A DNA stretch of 64,000 bases from JADCGM01 sp943368345 (GCA_943368345.1 CALRKY020000012.1:1-64000); one strand, 5' to 3'; counted from the first letter of the stretch, positions 48,382 through 59,572 are shown. Program-made: numbers and translations. The notes: generated by a model not told the origin, from the sequence alone.

Positions 48382-49550
48382 GCGTTCCGCTCCAACGCGT
48401 TCACGAACCGCTCGAACAGATAATGACTATCCTGCGGTCCCGGGCTCGCCTCGGGGTGATACTGCACGCTGAACGCCGCCTTGTCGGTCAGTTCCAGTCC
48501 TGCCAGCGACCCGTCGAACAAGCTCACATGCGTCGCCCGCGCATTCGCTGGCAGTGTCGCCGTGTCTACTGCGAAGCCGTGATTCATGCTGGTGATCTCG
48601 ACACGGCCGTCGCCGAGGCGTTTGACCGGGTGGTTCGCGCCGCGGTGGCCCTGGTGCATCTTGAAGGTCTTGGCACCGACCGCCAGCCCCAGCATCTGGT
48701 GGCCGAGGCAGATGCCGAAGATCGGTTTGCCGATATTGAGCAGTTGCTGGATCACCGGCACCGCATATTCGCCGGTCGCGGCCGGGTCGCCGGGGCCGTT
48801 CGACAGGAACACGCCGTCGGGATTGTGCGCCATGACGTCGTCGAACGTGGCGGTGGCGGGCACCACGGTCACGCGCGCGCCGGCGGCGACGAGGTTCCGC
48901 AGGATGTTGCGCTTCAGGCCATAGTCGATGGCGACGACATGCGGCCCCCTCGGATCGGCACTGTGCGCGGCATAGCCCTGCCCCAGCGTCCACAGCCCGT
49001 CGTCCCACTTGTAGCTCTGCAGCGCCGATACATCCTTCGCGAGGTCCATGCCCTCCAGCCCTGGCCAGGCTGCGGCCGCGGCGACCAGCGCCGCCGTGTC
49101 GAACTCACCATTTGCATTGTGCGCGATGACGCCGTTCGGCGCGCCCAGCACGCGGATACGCCGGGTCAGGGCGCGGGTGTCGACACCGGCCAATCCGATC
49201 CGGCCAACGCCGCGTAGCCAGCTGTCAAACCCGCCCGCCGCGCGGAAGTTCGAGGCCGCCGTCACATCCTCCCGCACGATGCACCCCAGGGCATGCGGAT
49301 TGGTGGCCTCAACATCCTCCGGGTTCGCCCCGACATTGCCGATGTGCGGGAAGGTGAAATTGACGATCTGCGCCGCGTAGGACGGATCGGTCATGATCTC
49401 CTGATAGCCGGTCATCGCGGTGTTGAAACACACCTCCCCGACCGCTTCCCCTTCCACGCCGAAACCACGGCCCCAGATCAGGCTGCCGTCGGCCAACGCC
49501 AATACGCCCGTCGCACCTTGCGGTTGCGTCGAGGGGCGAGGGTCGGCCAC
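48378..49550 (-). CDS. carA: Carbamoyl-phosphate synthase, small subunit
   Basis: The 390-residue glutaminase subunit supplies ammonia to CarB. The class I amidotransferase triad is intact: Cys in PIFGICLGHQML, and His/Glu in VQYHPEASPGP. The N-terminal CarA domain has FNTAMTGYQEIMTDPSYA. I start at the GTG at 49550, with AGGA just upstream; an ATG at 49640 would add 30 non-conserved residues. It is followed by the RraB-like gene and, after the toxin-antitoxin module, carB. Confidence 0.96.
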   Translation of the reverse strand: MADPRPSTQPQGATGVLALADGSLIWGRGFGVEGEAVGEVCFNTAMTGYQEIMTDPSYAAQIVNFTFPHIGNVGANPEDVEATNPHALGCIVREDVTAASNFRAAGGFDSWLRGVGRIGLAGVDTRALTRRIRVLGAPNGVIAHNANGEFDTAALVAAAAAWPGLEGMDLAKDVSALQSYKWDDGLWTLGQGYAAHSADPRGPHVVAIDYGLKRNILRNLVAAGARVTVVPATATFDDVMAHNPDGVFLSNGPGDPAATGEYAVPVIQQLLNIGKPIFGICLGHQMLGLAVGAKTFKMHQGHRGANHPVKRLGDGRVEITSMNHGFAVDTATLPANARATHVSLFDGSLAGLELTDKAAFSVQYHPEASPGPQDSHYLFERFVNALERNA

Positions 49551-49683
49551 GGGCGATCCTTTCGGGTGGTTGCAAAGCGGGTAAACGGGGGGGTTGCTAG
49601 GGTCCGTCCCCGCCCCCGTCAATCTATTATTCGATGGCACAAAGGGCTAGGCTCAACGATCACCGAGTCACAAAGGTTTTTCC

Positions 49684-50139
49684 ATGATCCGCGACGACAT
49701 CAAGGCCGCGACCATCGCCTCCATGAAGGCGGGCGACAGCGCCCGAACCGGCACCTTGCGGATGATCGCCGCCGCCATCAAGAACAAGGATATCGAACTG
49801 CGCACAAGCACCAATCTGCCCGAGGATGACGTGCTGATCGCCGACGTGCTGACCAAAATGGCCAAGCAGCGCCGCGAATCGATAGACATGTATGTGACCG
49901 GCAACCGCCCCGAACTGGCCGATGCCGAACGCACCGAACTCGGCGTCATCGAAAGCTTCATGCCGCAGCAGATGAGCGCGGCGGAAGCCGAGGCAAGGGT
50001 GCGCGACCTGATCGCCGAACTGGGGGCCGTGGGGCCAAAGGACATGGGCAAGGTCATGGCGGCGCTCAAAGACCGATTCGCCGGCCAACTCGACATGAGC
50101 CGCGCCAGCCTGATGGTGAAACAGGCGCTGGTGGGATGA
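49684..50139 (+). CDS. GatB/YqeY-domain protein
   Basis: A 151-residue YqeY protein with the helical tail domain shared with GatB (MPQQMSAAEAEARVRDLIAELGA...MGKVMAALKDRFAGQLDMSRASLMVKQAL). In this gene order it sits ahead of dnaG and rpoD, as in many alphaproteobacteria. A role in tRNA amidation is often annotated but unproven for the free-standing form. It is divergent from carA. Confidence 0.92.
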   Translation: MIRDDIKAATIASMKAGDSARTGTLRMIAAAIKNKDIELRTSTNLPEDDVLIADVLTKMAKQRRESIDMYVTGNRPELADAERTELGVIESFMPQQMSAAEAEARVRDLIAELGAVGPKDMGKVMAALKDRFAGQLDMSRASLMVKQALVG

Positions 50140-50143
50140 CCCC

Positions 50144-50162
50144 CTCTCCCCTCAAGGGAGAG
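50144..50162 (+). promoter_or_regulatory. Small hairpin covering the dnaG ribosome site
   Basis: CTCTCCC (50144-50150) pairs perfectly with GGGAGAG (50156-50162) around a 5-nt loop. GGGAGAG is also the dnaG Shine-Dalgarno sequence, 7 nt before the ATG at 50170, so the fold would hide it. The sequence resembles one arm of the nrdA-nrdB palindromic repeat. Confidence 0.6.
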
Positions 50163-50169
50163 TGATTTA

Positions 50170-52002
50170 ATGTTCCCCCCCTCCTTCCTCGACGAACTCC
50201 GCGCCCGTGTTGGCCTCGTGCAGGTCATTTCGCGGCGCGTGAAGCTGACCAAGGCAGGGCACGAATGGAAAGGGTGCTGCCCGTTTCATAACGAGAAAAC
50301 CCCGAGTTTTTATGTCAATGAGGACAAGGGTTTCTACCATTGTTTCGGCTGCGGCGTGCACGGCGATGTGATCCGATTCGTGGTCGAACAGGAAGGCCTG
50401 CGCTTTCCGGAGGCGGTCAAGGCGCTGGCGGCTGAAGCTGGACTCGATGTGCCGGAGGAAAGTCCGGAAGCGCGGGAGAAGGCGCGGGTTGCCGATGGTC
50501 TGCACGAGGTGATGGCGGCGGCGTCCGCCTGGTACGCGGCGCAGTTCAGCGGCTTGTCTGGCTCGAATGCGCGGAAATATGTCGAGACACGCGGACTGAC
50601 GGCGGAGACGGTCAAGCGGTTCGCGCTCGGCTATGCGCCGGACGGCAACAAGCTGCGCTCCGGCCTCAAGGATGTGCCGGAGGCGTTGCTGACCGAGGCC
50701 GGGTTGATCGGCCATGCCGAGGACCGCGACGGCAGCTACGATCGGTTCCGCAACCGGCTGATATTCCCGATACGCGATCCACGGGGCCGGGTGGTTGGCT
50801 TTGGTGGTCGCATCTTTGGCGACGGGCAGCCCAAATATCTGAACTCACCCGACACGCCGCTGTTTGATAAGGGGCGGCTGCTCTACAATCTCGATCAGGC
50901 GGGGCCGGTGGCACGCAAGTCCGGGCGGCTGATCGTGGTCGAAGGTTATATGGACGTCATCGCCATCTCGCAGGCGGGCTTTGCCGAAGGCGTTGCGCCG
51001 CTGGGGACGGCGGTCACCGAGCAGCAATTGCAGCTGATGTGGCGCGTGGTGCCCGAGCCGATCCTGTGCTTTGACGGTGATGCAGCGGGACAGCGGGCCG
51101 CGCTCCGCGCCGCGACCCGGGCGCTGCCGCTGCTGGAGCCGGGCCGGTCGCTGCGCTTTGCCACCCTGCCCGCCGGGCTGGACCCGGATGATCTGGTCCG
51201 CAAGCAAGGTGCCGCCGCGTTCGAGGCCGTGATTGCGGCGGCCGAGCCGCTGATCGACCGGCTGTGGAAGAGCGAAATTGACGGTGTTGACCTTGCCACC
51301 CCTGAGCGCCGCGCCGGGGCGCGGGAAGCGTTGCGCGAACATAGCCGCGCCATTGCCCATGCCGATGTCCGGGCACTGTACGACGCGGAATTCCGCAACC
51401 GCTTCGGCGATAAGTTTTTCGCCCGCCCCGCGCGTTCGGCGTTCAAGCGCGGGGCAAAGCCGCTGGCCGTCCCGGCTCGCGCTTCAGCGGCACTCAAAGC
51501 CCGAATCGACCCTGACACCGTCTGGACCAATGCGATTCTCTGTGGCCTGCTCAATCATCCCCGGTTGGTCGTGGAATTTGTCGAGGACCTGGCCGCGCTC
51601 GAAATTCCCGATTCGCAGGGCAGTCGCCTGCTCGCGGCCCTCCTCGATATCGCCGTCGAACAGCCGGACCTTGACAATCAGCGGCTCAGCCACACATTAG
51701 CTAGGTATAATTATACCGCACTGGCAGATGACGTGCGGCAGGCCAACCCGATCAGCTTTTCCTTCACGCGCCCGGACGCGCCCGCCGACACGGCGCGGGA
51801 CGATCTGAAGGCCGTGCTCGAAAGCCTGATTGCCCGTCGCGGCGTTGCCGGGGCACTTGCCGAGGCCACCGCGCGGTACCAGGCGAGCGGGACGCAGGAC
51901 GATTGGGACGAACAGCAGCGGCTCCTGCGCGAGCGGGACCGGCTGGCGGATAGGATGAAGCAATTGGCGCACACCCGCCGTGAGGCGGACGCAGCGCAGT
52001 GA
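50170..52002 (+). CDS. dnaG: DNA primase
   Basis: A 610-residue DnaG that lays RNA primers for DNA replication. The N-terminal zinc ribbon has C37-H40 and C58-C61 (GCCPFHNEKTPSF...FYHCFGCG). The TOPRIM core has VVEGYMDVIA and LCFDGDAAGQ. A C-terminal helicase-binding domain follows. It follows yqeY by 30 nt and precedes rpoD by 16 nt. Its ribosome site is inside the hairpin at 50144-50162. Confidence 0.97.
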   Translation: MFPPSFLDELRARVGLVQVISRRVKLTKAGHEWKGCCPFHNEKTPSFYVNEDKGFYHCFGCGVHGDVIRFVVEQEGLRFPEAVKALAAEAGLDVPEESPEAREKARVADGLHEVMAAASAWYAAQFSGLSGSNARKYVETRGLTAETVKRFALGYAPDGNKLRSGLKDVPEALLTEAGLIGHAEDRDGSYDRFRNRLIFPIRDPRGRVVGFGGRIFGDGQPKYLNSPDTPLFDKGRLLYNLDQAGPVARKSGRLIVVEGYMDVIAISQAGFAEGVAPLGTAVTEQQLQLMWRVVPEPILCFDGDAAGQRAALRAATRALPLLEPGRSLRFATLPAGLDPDDLVRKQGAAAFEAVIAAAEPLIDRLWKSEIDGVDLATPERRAGAREALREHSRAIAHADVRALYDAEFRNRFGDKFFARPARSAFKRGAKPLAVPARASAALKARIDPDTVWTNAILCGLLNHPRLVVEFVEDLAALEIPDSQGSRLLAALLDIAVEQPDLDNQRLSHTLARYNYTALADDVRQANPISFSFTRPDAPADTARDDLKAVLESLIARRGVAGALAEATARYQASGTQDDWDEQQRLLRERDRLADRMKQLAHTRREADAAQ

Positions 52003-52018
52003 AGGACGAACGGATAGC

Positions 52019-54061
<2,043 letters not shown>

Positions 54062-54117
54062 AGTGGCGGCTGCCCCCTTGCCCTTTTTTCGCCGTATCGC
54101 CTCGGCAAACTGCCCGC

Positions 54118-54813
54118 ATGAAACATGTATTTGTGGTCGCGTTTGCGTGCCTTGCTGTCACCGCCCCGGCTCAGGCCGACGCCCTGTCCGACCGCCTTCG
54201 GGCTGATGCTTTGAAGGCGGGGCCGGAGGATTTTGGCTGGACCCGGACGACGCGGGCCGAGTCCAACTCTGTTGGTGAAATGGAGACGGCAAGCTACGTT
54301 GACCGTTGGGACCCGAGCCAGCCGCCGCCGAAGCGCTGGACGCTGGTCAGCGTCAAGGGACGCGCCCCGACCGCCGAGGAGATCAAGAAAGCTGGAAAGG
54401 CGCCCGCACGGGCCGTGGTTCCCAACTATGGCCGCGTCGCCCGCTACCTGTCCGGTAACCTGCAGCGGATGCCTGATGTCGGTGGTAAGGCGGTGTACCG
54501 CTTCTCCAACCTCGCGCCGAAGTCGATGGAAATTGCCGGCAATGATTTTTCATCCAGCGTCACCGGTGAACTGATCGTCGATACCAGCGGCCCGGTTCCC
54601 TATATCGCGCAGGTGACTGCGGTTTCCACCAAGCCGATGCGGATGATGCTGGTCGCCAAGGTCGAGCGGATCGAACTCAGCCTGCGCTACCGGATGATGG
54701 CCAATGGCCGGGTGGCACCGCTGGAATCGAGCAATGTGATGGTCGGGTCGATGATGGGCAAAAGCGGGTCGCAGAAGACGGTTTCGACCTTCTCCGACTG
54801 GCGGGCGCGGTAG
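54118..54813 (+). CDS. Secreted hypothetical protein
   Basis: A 231-residue protein with a clean signal peptide (FVVAFACLAVTAPAQADA) and probably exported. The rest is a beta-rich domain without cysteines (YVDRWDPSQPPPKRWTLVSVKGRAPTAEEIKKAGKA...SSSVTGELIVDTSGPVPYIAQVTAVSTKPMRM). No enzyme motif is visible. It lies 56 bp after rpoD. Confidence 0.8.
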   Translation: MKHVFVVAFACLAVTAPAQADALSDRLRADALKAGPEDFGWTRTTRAESNSVGEMETASYVDRWDPSQPPPKRWTLVSVKGRAPTAEEIKKAGKAPARAVVPNYGRVARYLSGNLQRMPDVGGKAVYRFSNLAPKSMEIAGNDFSSSVTGELIVDTSGPVPYIAQVTAVSTKPMRMMLVAKVERIELSLRYRMMANGRVAPLESSNVMVGSMMGKSGSQKTVSTFSDWRAR

Positions 54814-54825
54814 CACCCCCGCTCC

Positions 54826-55026
54826 CTACCCCGCCTTTACCGGCCGCCCGCGTTTGGCCCCTTCCGATACTGCCACTTTGATACCCCGCCGCGCCAGGGC
54901 TTCGCGCAGCAGCACTTCAACCTGGGCATTGGCGCTGCGGAAATCACCGGCCGCCGTCCGCTCGACCGCAGCGTGGAGCGCCGGATCGAGACGGAGGGCG
55001 AAGGCCTTTTTGGCGGGAGGTGACAT
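54826..55026 (-). CDS. Arc-like ribbon-helix-helix protein
   Basis: A 66-residue protein. FALRLDPALHAAVERTAAGDFRSANAQVEVLLREALARRG is a ribbon-helix-helix (strand, then two helices) of the Arc/HicB-tail type. The basic tail KRGRPVKAG follows. It lies 14 nt downstream of the SPFH gene on the same strand, an arrangement that recurs in proteobacteria. It probably binds DNA, perhaps its own promoter. No toxin gene is adjacent. Confidence 0.82.
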   Translation of the reverse strand: MSPPAKKAFALRLDPALHAAVERTAAGDFRSANAQVEVLLREALARRGIKVAVSEGAKRGRPVKAG

Positions 55027-55040
55027 GGGCCTCGGTGAAC

Positions 55041-55943
55041 TCAGTACAGCGACCCGGTGTTGACCACGGGCTGGGTATCGCGCTCCCCGCAGAGCACCAC
55101 CATCAGGTTCGACACCATTGCTGCCCGGCGTTCATCATCAAGTTCAACCACCCGTTTCTCCGACAGCATCGCCAGCGCCATTTCGACCATGCCGACCGCG
55201 CCTTCAACCAGGGTCTTGCGCGCCGCAACGACCGCCTGTGCCTGCTGGCGGCGCAGCATCGCCCCAGCAATTTCGGAGGCATAGGCCAGATGGGTGAGCC
55301 CGCATTCATCAACGCTGATCCCGGCGACGGCCAGCCGCTCCGTCAATGCGGTGCGGAGTTCGGCGGAGACCTGATCATGATTGCCGCGCAGCGTCACCTC
55401 CAGATGCTCGATATCATCATAGGGATAGCGCGATCCGATGGTCCGGACTGCCGCCTCAATCTGTGCCATCACGAAGGATTTATAGTCATCGACGTCAAAC
55501 AGCGCCTGGGCGGTGTCGGTGACGCGCCAGACCACCTGCGCCGCGATCTCAATGGGGTTGCCGCGCAGGTCGTTGACCTTGATCTTGTCGGAAATGATGT
55601 TGTTGGCGCGGGCTGAAACCTTGTTCCGGATCATCCACGGCCAAACCCAGCGCAGCCCTTCGATACGATCGGTTCCCCGGTAGGCCCCGAACAGCGTGAT
55701 CACCACCGCCTGATTGGGTTGCAGCATGAAAAAGCCGCCGAACCCGATGGCAGCCCCAACCATTGCAACGATGGCCATTGGCACAAAGGTCAGGCCGACG
55801 ACCTTGTTGGCCAGCGCGATGATTGTCGCAATTCCAACGGTCAGAAGGATCAATGATGCCGCCAGAGCGAGATAGCCGTCGAACGTGTGGGCGCGGCGCT
55901 CCTGGCTGGCGTTCAAGTTTCCGGTGGTTGAAGTTTCAGGCAT
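55041..55943 (-). CDS. SPFH/stomatin-like membrane protein
   Basis: A 300-residue protein with two N-terminal hydrophobic segments (YLALAASLILLTVGIATIIALAN and FVPMAIVAMVGAAIGFGGFFML), then the SPFH domain (AVVITLFGAYRGTDRIEGLRWVWPWM...AQVVWRVTDTAQALFDVDDYKSFVMAQIEAAVR) and an Ala/Gln-rich helical tail. SPFH proteins form membrane scaffolds. I chose the ATG at 55943, with GGAG 7 nt ahead, over one at 55955. Confidence 0.88.
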   Translation of the reverse strand: MPETSTTGNLNASQERRAHTFDGYLALAASLILLTVGIATIIALANKVVGLTFVPMAIVAMVGAAIGFGGFFMLQPNQAVVITLFGAYRGTDRIEGLRWVWPWMIRNKVSARANNIISDKIKVNDLRGNPIEIAAQVVWRVTDTAQALFDVDDYKSFVMAQIEAAVRTIGSRYPYDDIEHLEVTLRGNHDQVSAELRTALTERLAVAGISVDECGLTHLAYASEIAGAMLRRQQAQAVVAARKTLVEGAVGMVEMALAMLSEKRVVELDDERRAAMVSNLMVVLCGERDTQPVVNTGSLY

Positions 55944-55962
55944 CGATGTCTCCATTAATTAT

Positions 55963-55979
55963 GATATCAACATTATATC
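55963..55979. promoter_or_regulatory. AT-rich palindrome upstream of the SPFH gene
   Basis: GATATCAACATTATATC (55963-55979) has inverted arms GATAT and ATATC. It lies 20 bp upstream of the SPFH start in a region that is AT-rich for this genome. It is a plausible operator for the ribbon-helix-helix protein encoded by the same operon; that link is inference. Confidence 0.4.
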
Positions 55980-56083
55980 GAAATTCTTCCTGCGTCAATG
56001 CGCCGGACTGGCCAAGCCGTCAGGTTGCGGGGCTGCGGCGGCTTCCCTACCGTCGCCTGCAAATATCCTGACGGGAGAGATGA

Positions 56084-56926
56084 ATGCGTTTCGAAGGTAC
56101 CAGCGCTTATGTGGCGACCGATGATCTGAAGGTGGCGGTCAATGCCGCCGCGACGCTGCGCCGTCCGCTGCTGGTCAAAGGGGAGCCCGGCACCGGCAAG
56201 ACCGTTTTGGCCCAGGAAATCGCCAACGCCTTTGGCGCGCCGCTGATCGAATGGCACGTCAAATCGACGACCAAGGCGCAGCAGGGCCTGTATGAATATG
56301 ACGCGGTCAGTCGGCTGCGGGACAGCCAGCTGGGCGATGCGCGGGTTCAGGATATCAGCAACTATATCCGCAAGGGCAAGATGTGGGAGGCGTTTACGTC
56401 GCCCGTGTTGCCCGTCCTGCTGATCGATGAGATCGACAAGGCCGATATCGAGTTTCCCAATGACCTGCTGCTCGAGCTCGACCGGATGCAGTTCCACGTC
56501 TACGAAACCGGCGAGACCGTGGTTGCCGCGCAGCGCCCGATTGTGATCATCACCTCCAACAACGAAAAGGAACTGCCCGACGCGTTCCTCCGCCGCTGCT
56601 TCTTCCACTATATAAAGTTTCCTGACAGAGAAACGATGCAAGCTATTGTAGATGTACATTTTCCGGGCATCCAGAAAGCCTTGCTGCGGGAGGCGATGCA
56701 GATTTTCTATGACCTGCGCGATGTGCCCGGACTGAAGAAAAAGCCATCGACTAGCGAACTGCTCGACTGGCTGAAACTGCTGATGCACGAGGATTTGCCA
56801 CTTGATGTGCTGCAATCGCGGGATCCGAAGAAGCTGATCCCGCCGCTGCATGGCGCCCTCCTCAAGAATGAGCAGGATGTGATGCTGTTCGAAAAGCTGG
56901 CCTTTATGGCGCGGCGCGGGACCTGA
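56084..56926 (+). CDS. MoxR-family AAA+ ATPase
   Basis: A 280-residue AAA+ protein with Walker A GEPGTGKT, Walker B LLIDEIDKAD, and the sensor and Arg-finger region (SNNEKELPDAFLRRCFFHYI). MoxR ATPases are chaperones that work with VWA-domain partners. A VWA/CoxE-like gene lies 3.5 kb downstream (60420), on the same strand but not adjacent. A weak start signal (GGGAGAG) lies before the ATG. Confidence 0.9.
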   Translation: MRFEGTSAYVATDDLKVAVNAAATLRRPLLVKGEPGTGKTVLAQEIANAFGAPLIEWHVKSTTKAQQGLYEYDAVSRLRDSQLGDARVQDISNYIRKGKMWEAFTSPVLPVLLIDEIDKADIEFPNDLLLELDRMQFHVYETGETVVAAQRPIVIITSNNEKELPDAFLRRCFFHYIKFPDRETMQAIVDVHFPGIQKALLREAMQIFYDLRDVPGLKKKPSTSELLDWLKLLMHEDLPLDVLQSRDPKKLIPPLHGALLKNEQDVMLFEKLAFMARRGT

Positions 56927-56986
56927 CGCGCTCGGGCGCGGATTCAACACGGAAAAGCGCCCATGCCCGCCCTGCACAGGGAAAAA

Positions 56987-56994
56987 TTAACCAT
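56987..56994 (+). promoter_or_regulatory. CtrA-type half-site upstream of the CHASE2-EAL gene
   Basis: TTAACCAT (56987-56994) equals the CtrA half-site known in alphaproteobacteria; a further TTAA lies at 57017-57020. The gene starts at 57056. Motifs this short occur by chance, so support is modest. Confidence 0.35.
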
Positions 56995-57055
56995 CACGAC
57001 CAATCTTCGGACTTTGTTAAACATTTCGGTGTGAGATGCCGTCCAAGACAAAGAT

Positions 57056-59374
57056 ATGTGGTCGCGCCCGCCTCGAAACGCCCCTGTCGCCCGGTTCCCC
57101 CGGCGGGCAATTTTGCTGTGGGCAACGCTGATCAGCCTGGGCATCGGCCTGATCGAATTCGGCCTGCCGCTCGACAATTTCCTGCGCACACTCCGCAACA
57201 CCGCCCGCAGCCATCCGGCAAGCGGCGAGGTCGTTATCATCGCTATCGACGACCGCAGCATTGATACGCTCGACAAATGGCCGTGGCCCCGCACCCGCTA
57301 CGCCGAAATCATCGACAGTCTTCGTGACCTTGGTGCCCAGCAAGTGGCGTTTGAACCGAGCTTCAGCGGCACCAGCAACGCGGCGGACGACAAAGTGTTC
57401 GAACAGGCTCTCGCCCGGTTCGACGGTCATGTCCTGCTGCCAGCGAAATTTGTAACCGATCCTGTGTTAAACCGCCGGGATGCCTTGCTGCCGCCCCAGA
57501 ATTTCCGGCGCTATGCATCGCTGGTCAATACCAATGTTTATTTCCCGTTCTGGCAGCAGGTGCAGCAACTCCCCTATGCGCATGACGTCGGCGGGACGAT
57601 GTTCCCGTCGATGGCAGCCTACCTGGCGAAACGTCCCGGAGACAGCGAGACCTATTTCCCAATCGACTATTCAATCGCTGTCGATAGCATCCCGGTTTAT
57701 AGCGCGGTCGATCTGATCAGCGGCAAGCTTTCAAGAGCCGCGATTGTCGGCCGCAAAATCATTGTCGGATCAACATCAGTCGATCTTCCCGAGACCTATT
57801 TTGTCCCGCGCAGCGGCAAGGTGTCGGTCGCCTACATTCATGCGCTGGGTGCGGAAACCCTGCTGAAGGGCCGCCCGTTGGAATTAGGATGGTTGATCCC
57901 GGTGATCGCTGTCCTTGCCGCCGTCTGTGCGCAGCTCTTCGCAAAGCGGAAATGGCACCGGTGGGGCGCGATTGCTCTAGCCTGGACCACGTTGCTTGGT
58001 ATGCCGTTCGTACTCGAAAGCCGTTTGATCTTCGTTGACATCGCCCCGGGGCTGGCCCTGCTCATCATCAGCGGCGGCCTGAGCATCTGGCACCGGTTCA
58101 GGATATCCTACAAGGCACGCGGTCTCACCAACGGTGTCTCCGGCCTGCCGAACCTCAATGCCCTGCGCGAACAGGCAACGGAGAGCGATACAGCGTTGGT
58201 CGCTGCCCGAATCCATAACTATGCGGAAATTGCCTCTGCCCTGCCGCAAGACACAGAGGCAGAATTGGTCAATCAAATCGTTGCGCGGCTGGCGATTGGT
58301 GCTCGCGGCGGCAAGATTTTCCAGGGCGATGAAGGGATTTTCGCCTGGCTGGCAAACAGCGAAAGCGGCACACCGCTGGGTGATCAACTGGATGCGTTGC
58401 ATGCCCTTTGCCGGACTCCGATTGTCGTGGCTGAAACCCATGTCGATCTGTCGATCACCTTTGGCATCGATGCCGGCTCCGATCGGTCGCCGGCCAACCG
58501 GATCGGCGGCGCGCTTGTTGCTGCCGAAGAAGCGCAGACCGAGGGCAGGCGTTGGAAGGAATTCGATGCCGCGAAACTGAAGGACGTGGCGTGGAAACTA
58601 TCGCTACTCGGGCGTCTTGATTCGGCCATTGATGCCGGCGAATTATGGGTTGCCTACCAGCCGAAAATCGATCTCCGCAGCAAAAGGATCATCGGGGCCG
58701 AGGCTCTGGTCCGCTGGTCGCATGCCCAAAAGGGCGAAATCGGACCGGCTGACTTCATCCCAGCTGCCGAACAAAGCAACCGCATCGACAAACTGACCGC
58801 CTTTGTCCTTGAAAGCGCCATCAAGACCGCTGCCGACATCGGCGTCCGCGACAATGCCATGGATGTCGCTGTAAACTTGTCTGCCCGGTTGCTTGATCGC
58901 CCGGACCTGTTGGACCGGATCGAGGCCTTGCTGGCGAAATACCGGGTGGCTGCCCACAACCTCACACTCGAAGTCACGGAATCGGCGGCGATGACCGGCC
59001 ACGAACGATCGATTGAAATGCTCACCCAGTTGCGGGCGATGGGCGTCAACATCTCGATCGATGACTATGGAACCGGCTTCTCGACGCTGGATTATCTCAA
59101 GAAAATTCCGGCGACAGAAATCAAGATCGACCGCAGTTTCGTCCGGATGATTGACCGCAGCCAGAGCGACCGGCTGATGGTCGATTCGACTATCCACCTT
59201 GCCCACTCGCTTGGACGGACCGTGGTTGCGGAGGGCGTTGAGACACCGGAAATCCTGCGCGCCCTGGAGGCGATGGGCTGCGACAAGGCACAGGGTTATC
59301 TGCTTGGCCGCCCCATGTCGGTTCGGAATTTGCACCGTGTCCTCGTAGATGATCGGAGGCATGCGGCAGCTTGA
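57056..59374 (+). CDS. CHASE2-EAL cyclic-di-GMP phosphodiesterase
   Basis: A 772-residue sensor. A membrane helix (about 19-37) is followed by a periplasmic CHASE2 domain (to about 275) and three more helices (about 279-346). Next comes a degenerate diguanylate cyclase domain (QGDEG near 422 in place of GGDEF) and a C-terminal EAL domain. In the EAL domain the key residues are intact: EALVRW (about 549), VAVNLSARLL, LEVTESAAM, SIDDYGTGFS, IKIDRSFV, VAEGVETPE and QGYLLGRPM. It should therefore degrade c-di-GMP. The ligand is unknown. Confidence 0.93.
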   Translation: MWSRPPRNAPVARFPRRAILLWATLISLGIGLIEFGLPLDNFLRTLRNTARSHPASGEVVIIAIDDRSIDTLDKWPWPRTRYAEIIDSLRDLGAQQVAFEPSFSGTSNAADDKVFEQALARFDGHVLLPAKFVTDPVLNRRDALLPPQNFRRYASLVNTNVYFPFWQQVQQLPYAHDVGGTMFPSMAAYLAKRPGDSETYFPIDYSIAVDSIPVYSAVDLISGKLSRAAIVGRKIIVGSTSVDLPETYFVPRSGKVSVAYIHALGAETLLKGRPLELGWLIPVIAVLAAVCAQLFAKRKWHRWGAIALAWTTLLGMPFVLESRLIFVDIAPGLALLIISGGLSIWHRFRISYKARGLTNGVSGLPNLNALREQATESDTALVAARIHNYAEIASALPQDTEAELVNQIVARLAIGARGGKIFQGDEGIFAWLANSESGTPLGDQLDALHALCRTPIVVAETHVDLSITFGIDAGSDRSPANRIGGALVAAEEAQTEGRRWKEFDAAKLKDVAWKLSLLGRLDSAIDAGELWVAYQPKIDLRSKRIIGAEALVRWSHAQKGEIGPADFIPAAEQSNRIDKLTAFVLESAIKTAADIGVRDNAMDVAVNLSARLLDRPDLLDRIEALLAKYRVAAHNLTLEVTESAAMTGHERSIEMLTQLRAMGVNISIDDYGTGFSTLDYLKKIPATEIKIDRSFVRMIDRSQSDRLMVDSTIHLAHSLGRTVVAEGVETPEILRALEAMGCDKAQGYLLGRPMSVRNLHRVLVDDRRHAAA

Positions 59375-59378
59375 CGCA

Positions 59379-59416
59379 TTAACGACTTGCTAACCATTCA
59401 ATTTAACCATAGTTAA
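59379..59416 (+). promoter_or_regulatory. Cluster of CtrA-like sites upstream of the micro-ORF
   Basis: TTAA-CGACTTG-CTAA (59379-59393) is one mismatch from the CtrA consensus TTAA-N7-TTAA. It is followed by TTAACCAT (59403-59410) and TTAA (59413-59416). They lie 49-86 bp upstream of the micro-ORF start at 59465 and after the EAL stop. Confidence 0.5.
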
Positions 59417-59422
59417 TCCCAT

Positions 59423-59447
59423 GACACGGGCATCAGAGCCGTGTGTC
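59423..59447 (+). other. Leader hairpin of the micro-ORF
   Basis: GACACGG (59423-59429) and CCGTGTGTC (59439-59447) give a stem of at least 5 bp (CACGG/CCGTG), 9 nt before the AAAGGGAT ribosome site. It is a possible 5' UTR structure, with no demonstrated role. Confidence 0.45.
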
Positions 59448-59464
59448 GGTCGAAAGGGATTTTT

Positions 59465-59539
59465 ATGGGTGATTCAAATCTGCGCCGCCCGACTGGCAGC
59501 CGCTGGAGCTTCTGGGGTTGGTGGTACGGCGAAAAGTAA
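59465..59539 (+). CDS. Trp-rich 24-residue micro-protein
   Basis: A 25-codon frame with AAAGGGAT about 7 nt before the ATG. The product has 4 Trp and 1 Tyr among its last 11 residues (WSFWGWWYGEK), after an Arg-rich start (MGDSNLRRPTGSR). It has a free-standing layout: CtrA-like sites and a leader hairpin upstream, and a rho-independent terminator downstream. The next gene is on the opposite strand, so it is not a cis leader for a downstream operon. It may be a small membrane-active or regulatory peptide, or a detached Trp-leader-like RNA. Real expression is unproven. Confidence 0.6.
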   Translation: MGDSNLRRPTGSRWSFWGWWYGEK

Positions 59540-59572
59540 GTTTCGCTGGCTGAACCAGTTTCAGTGAAGATC

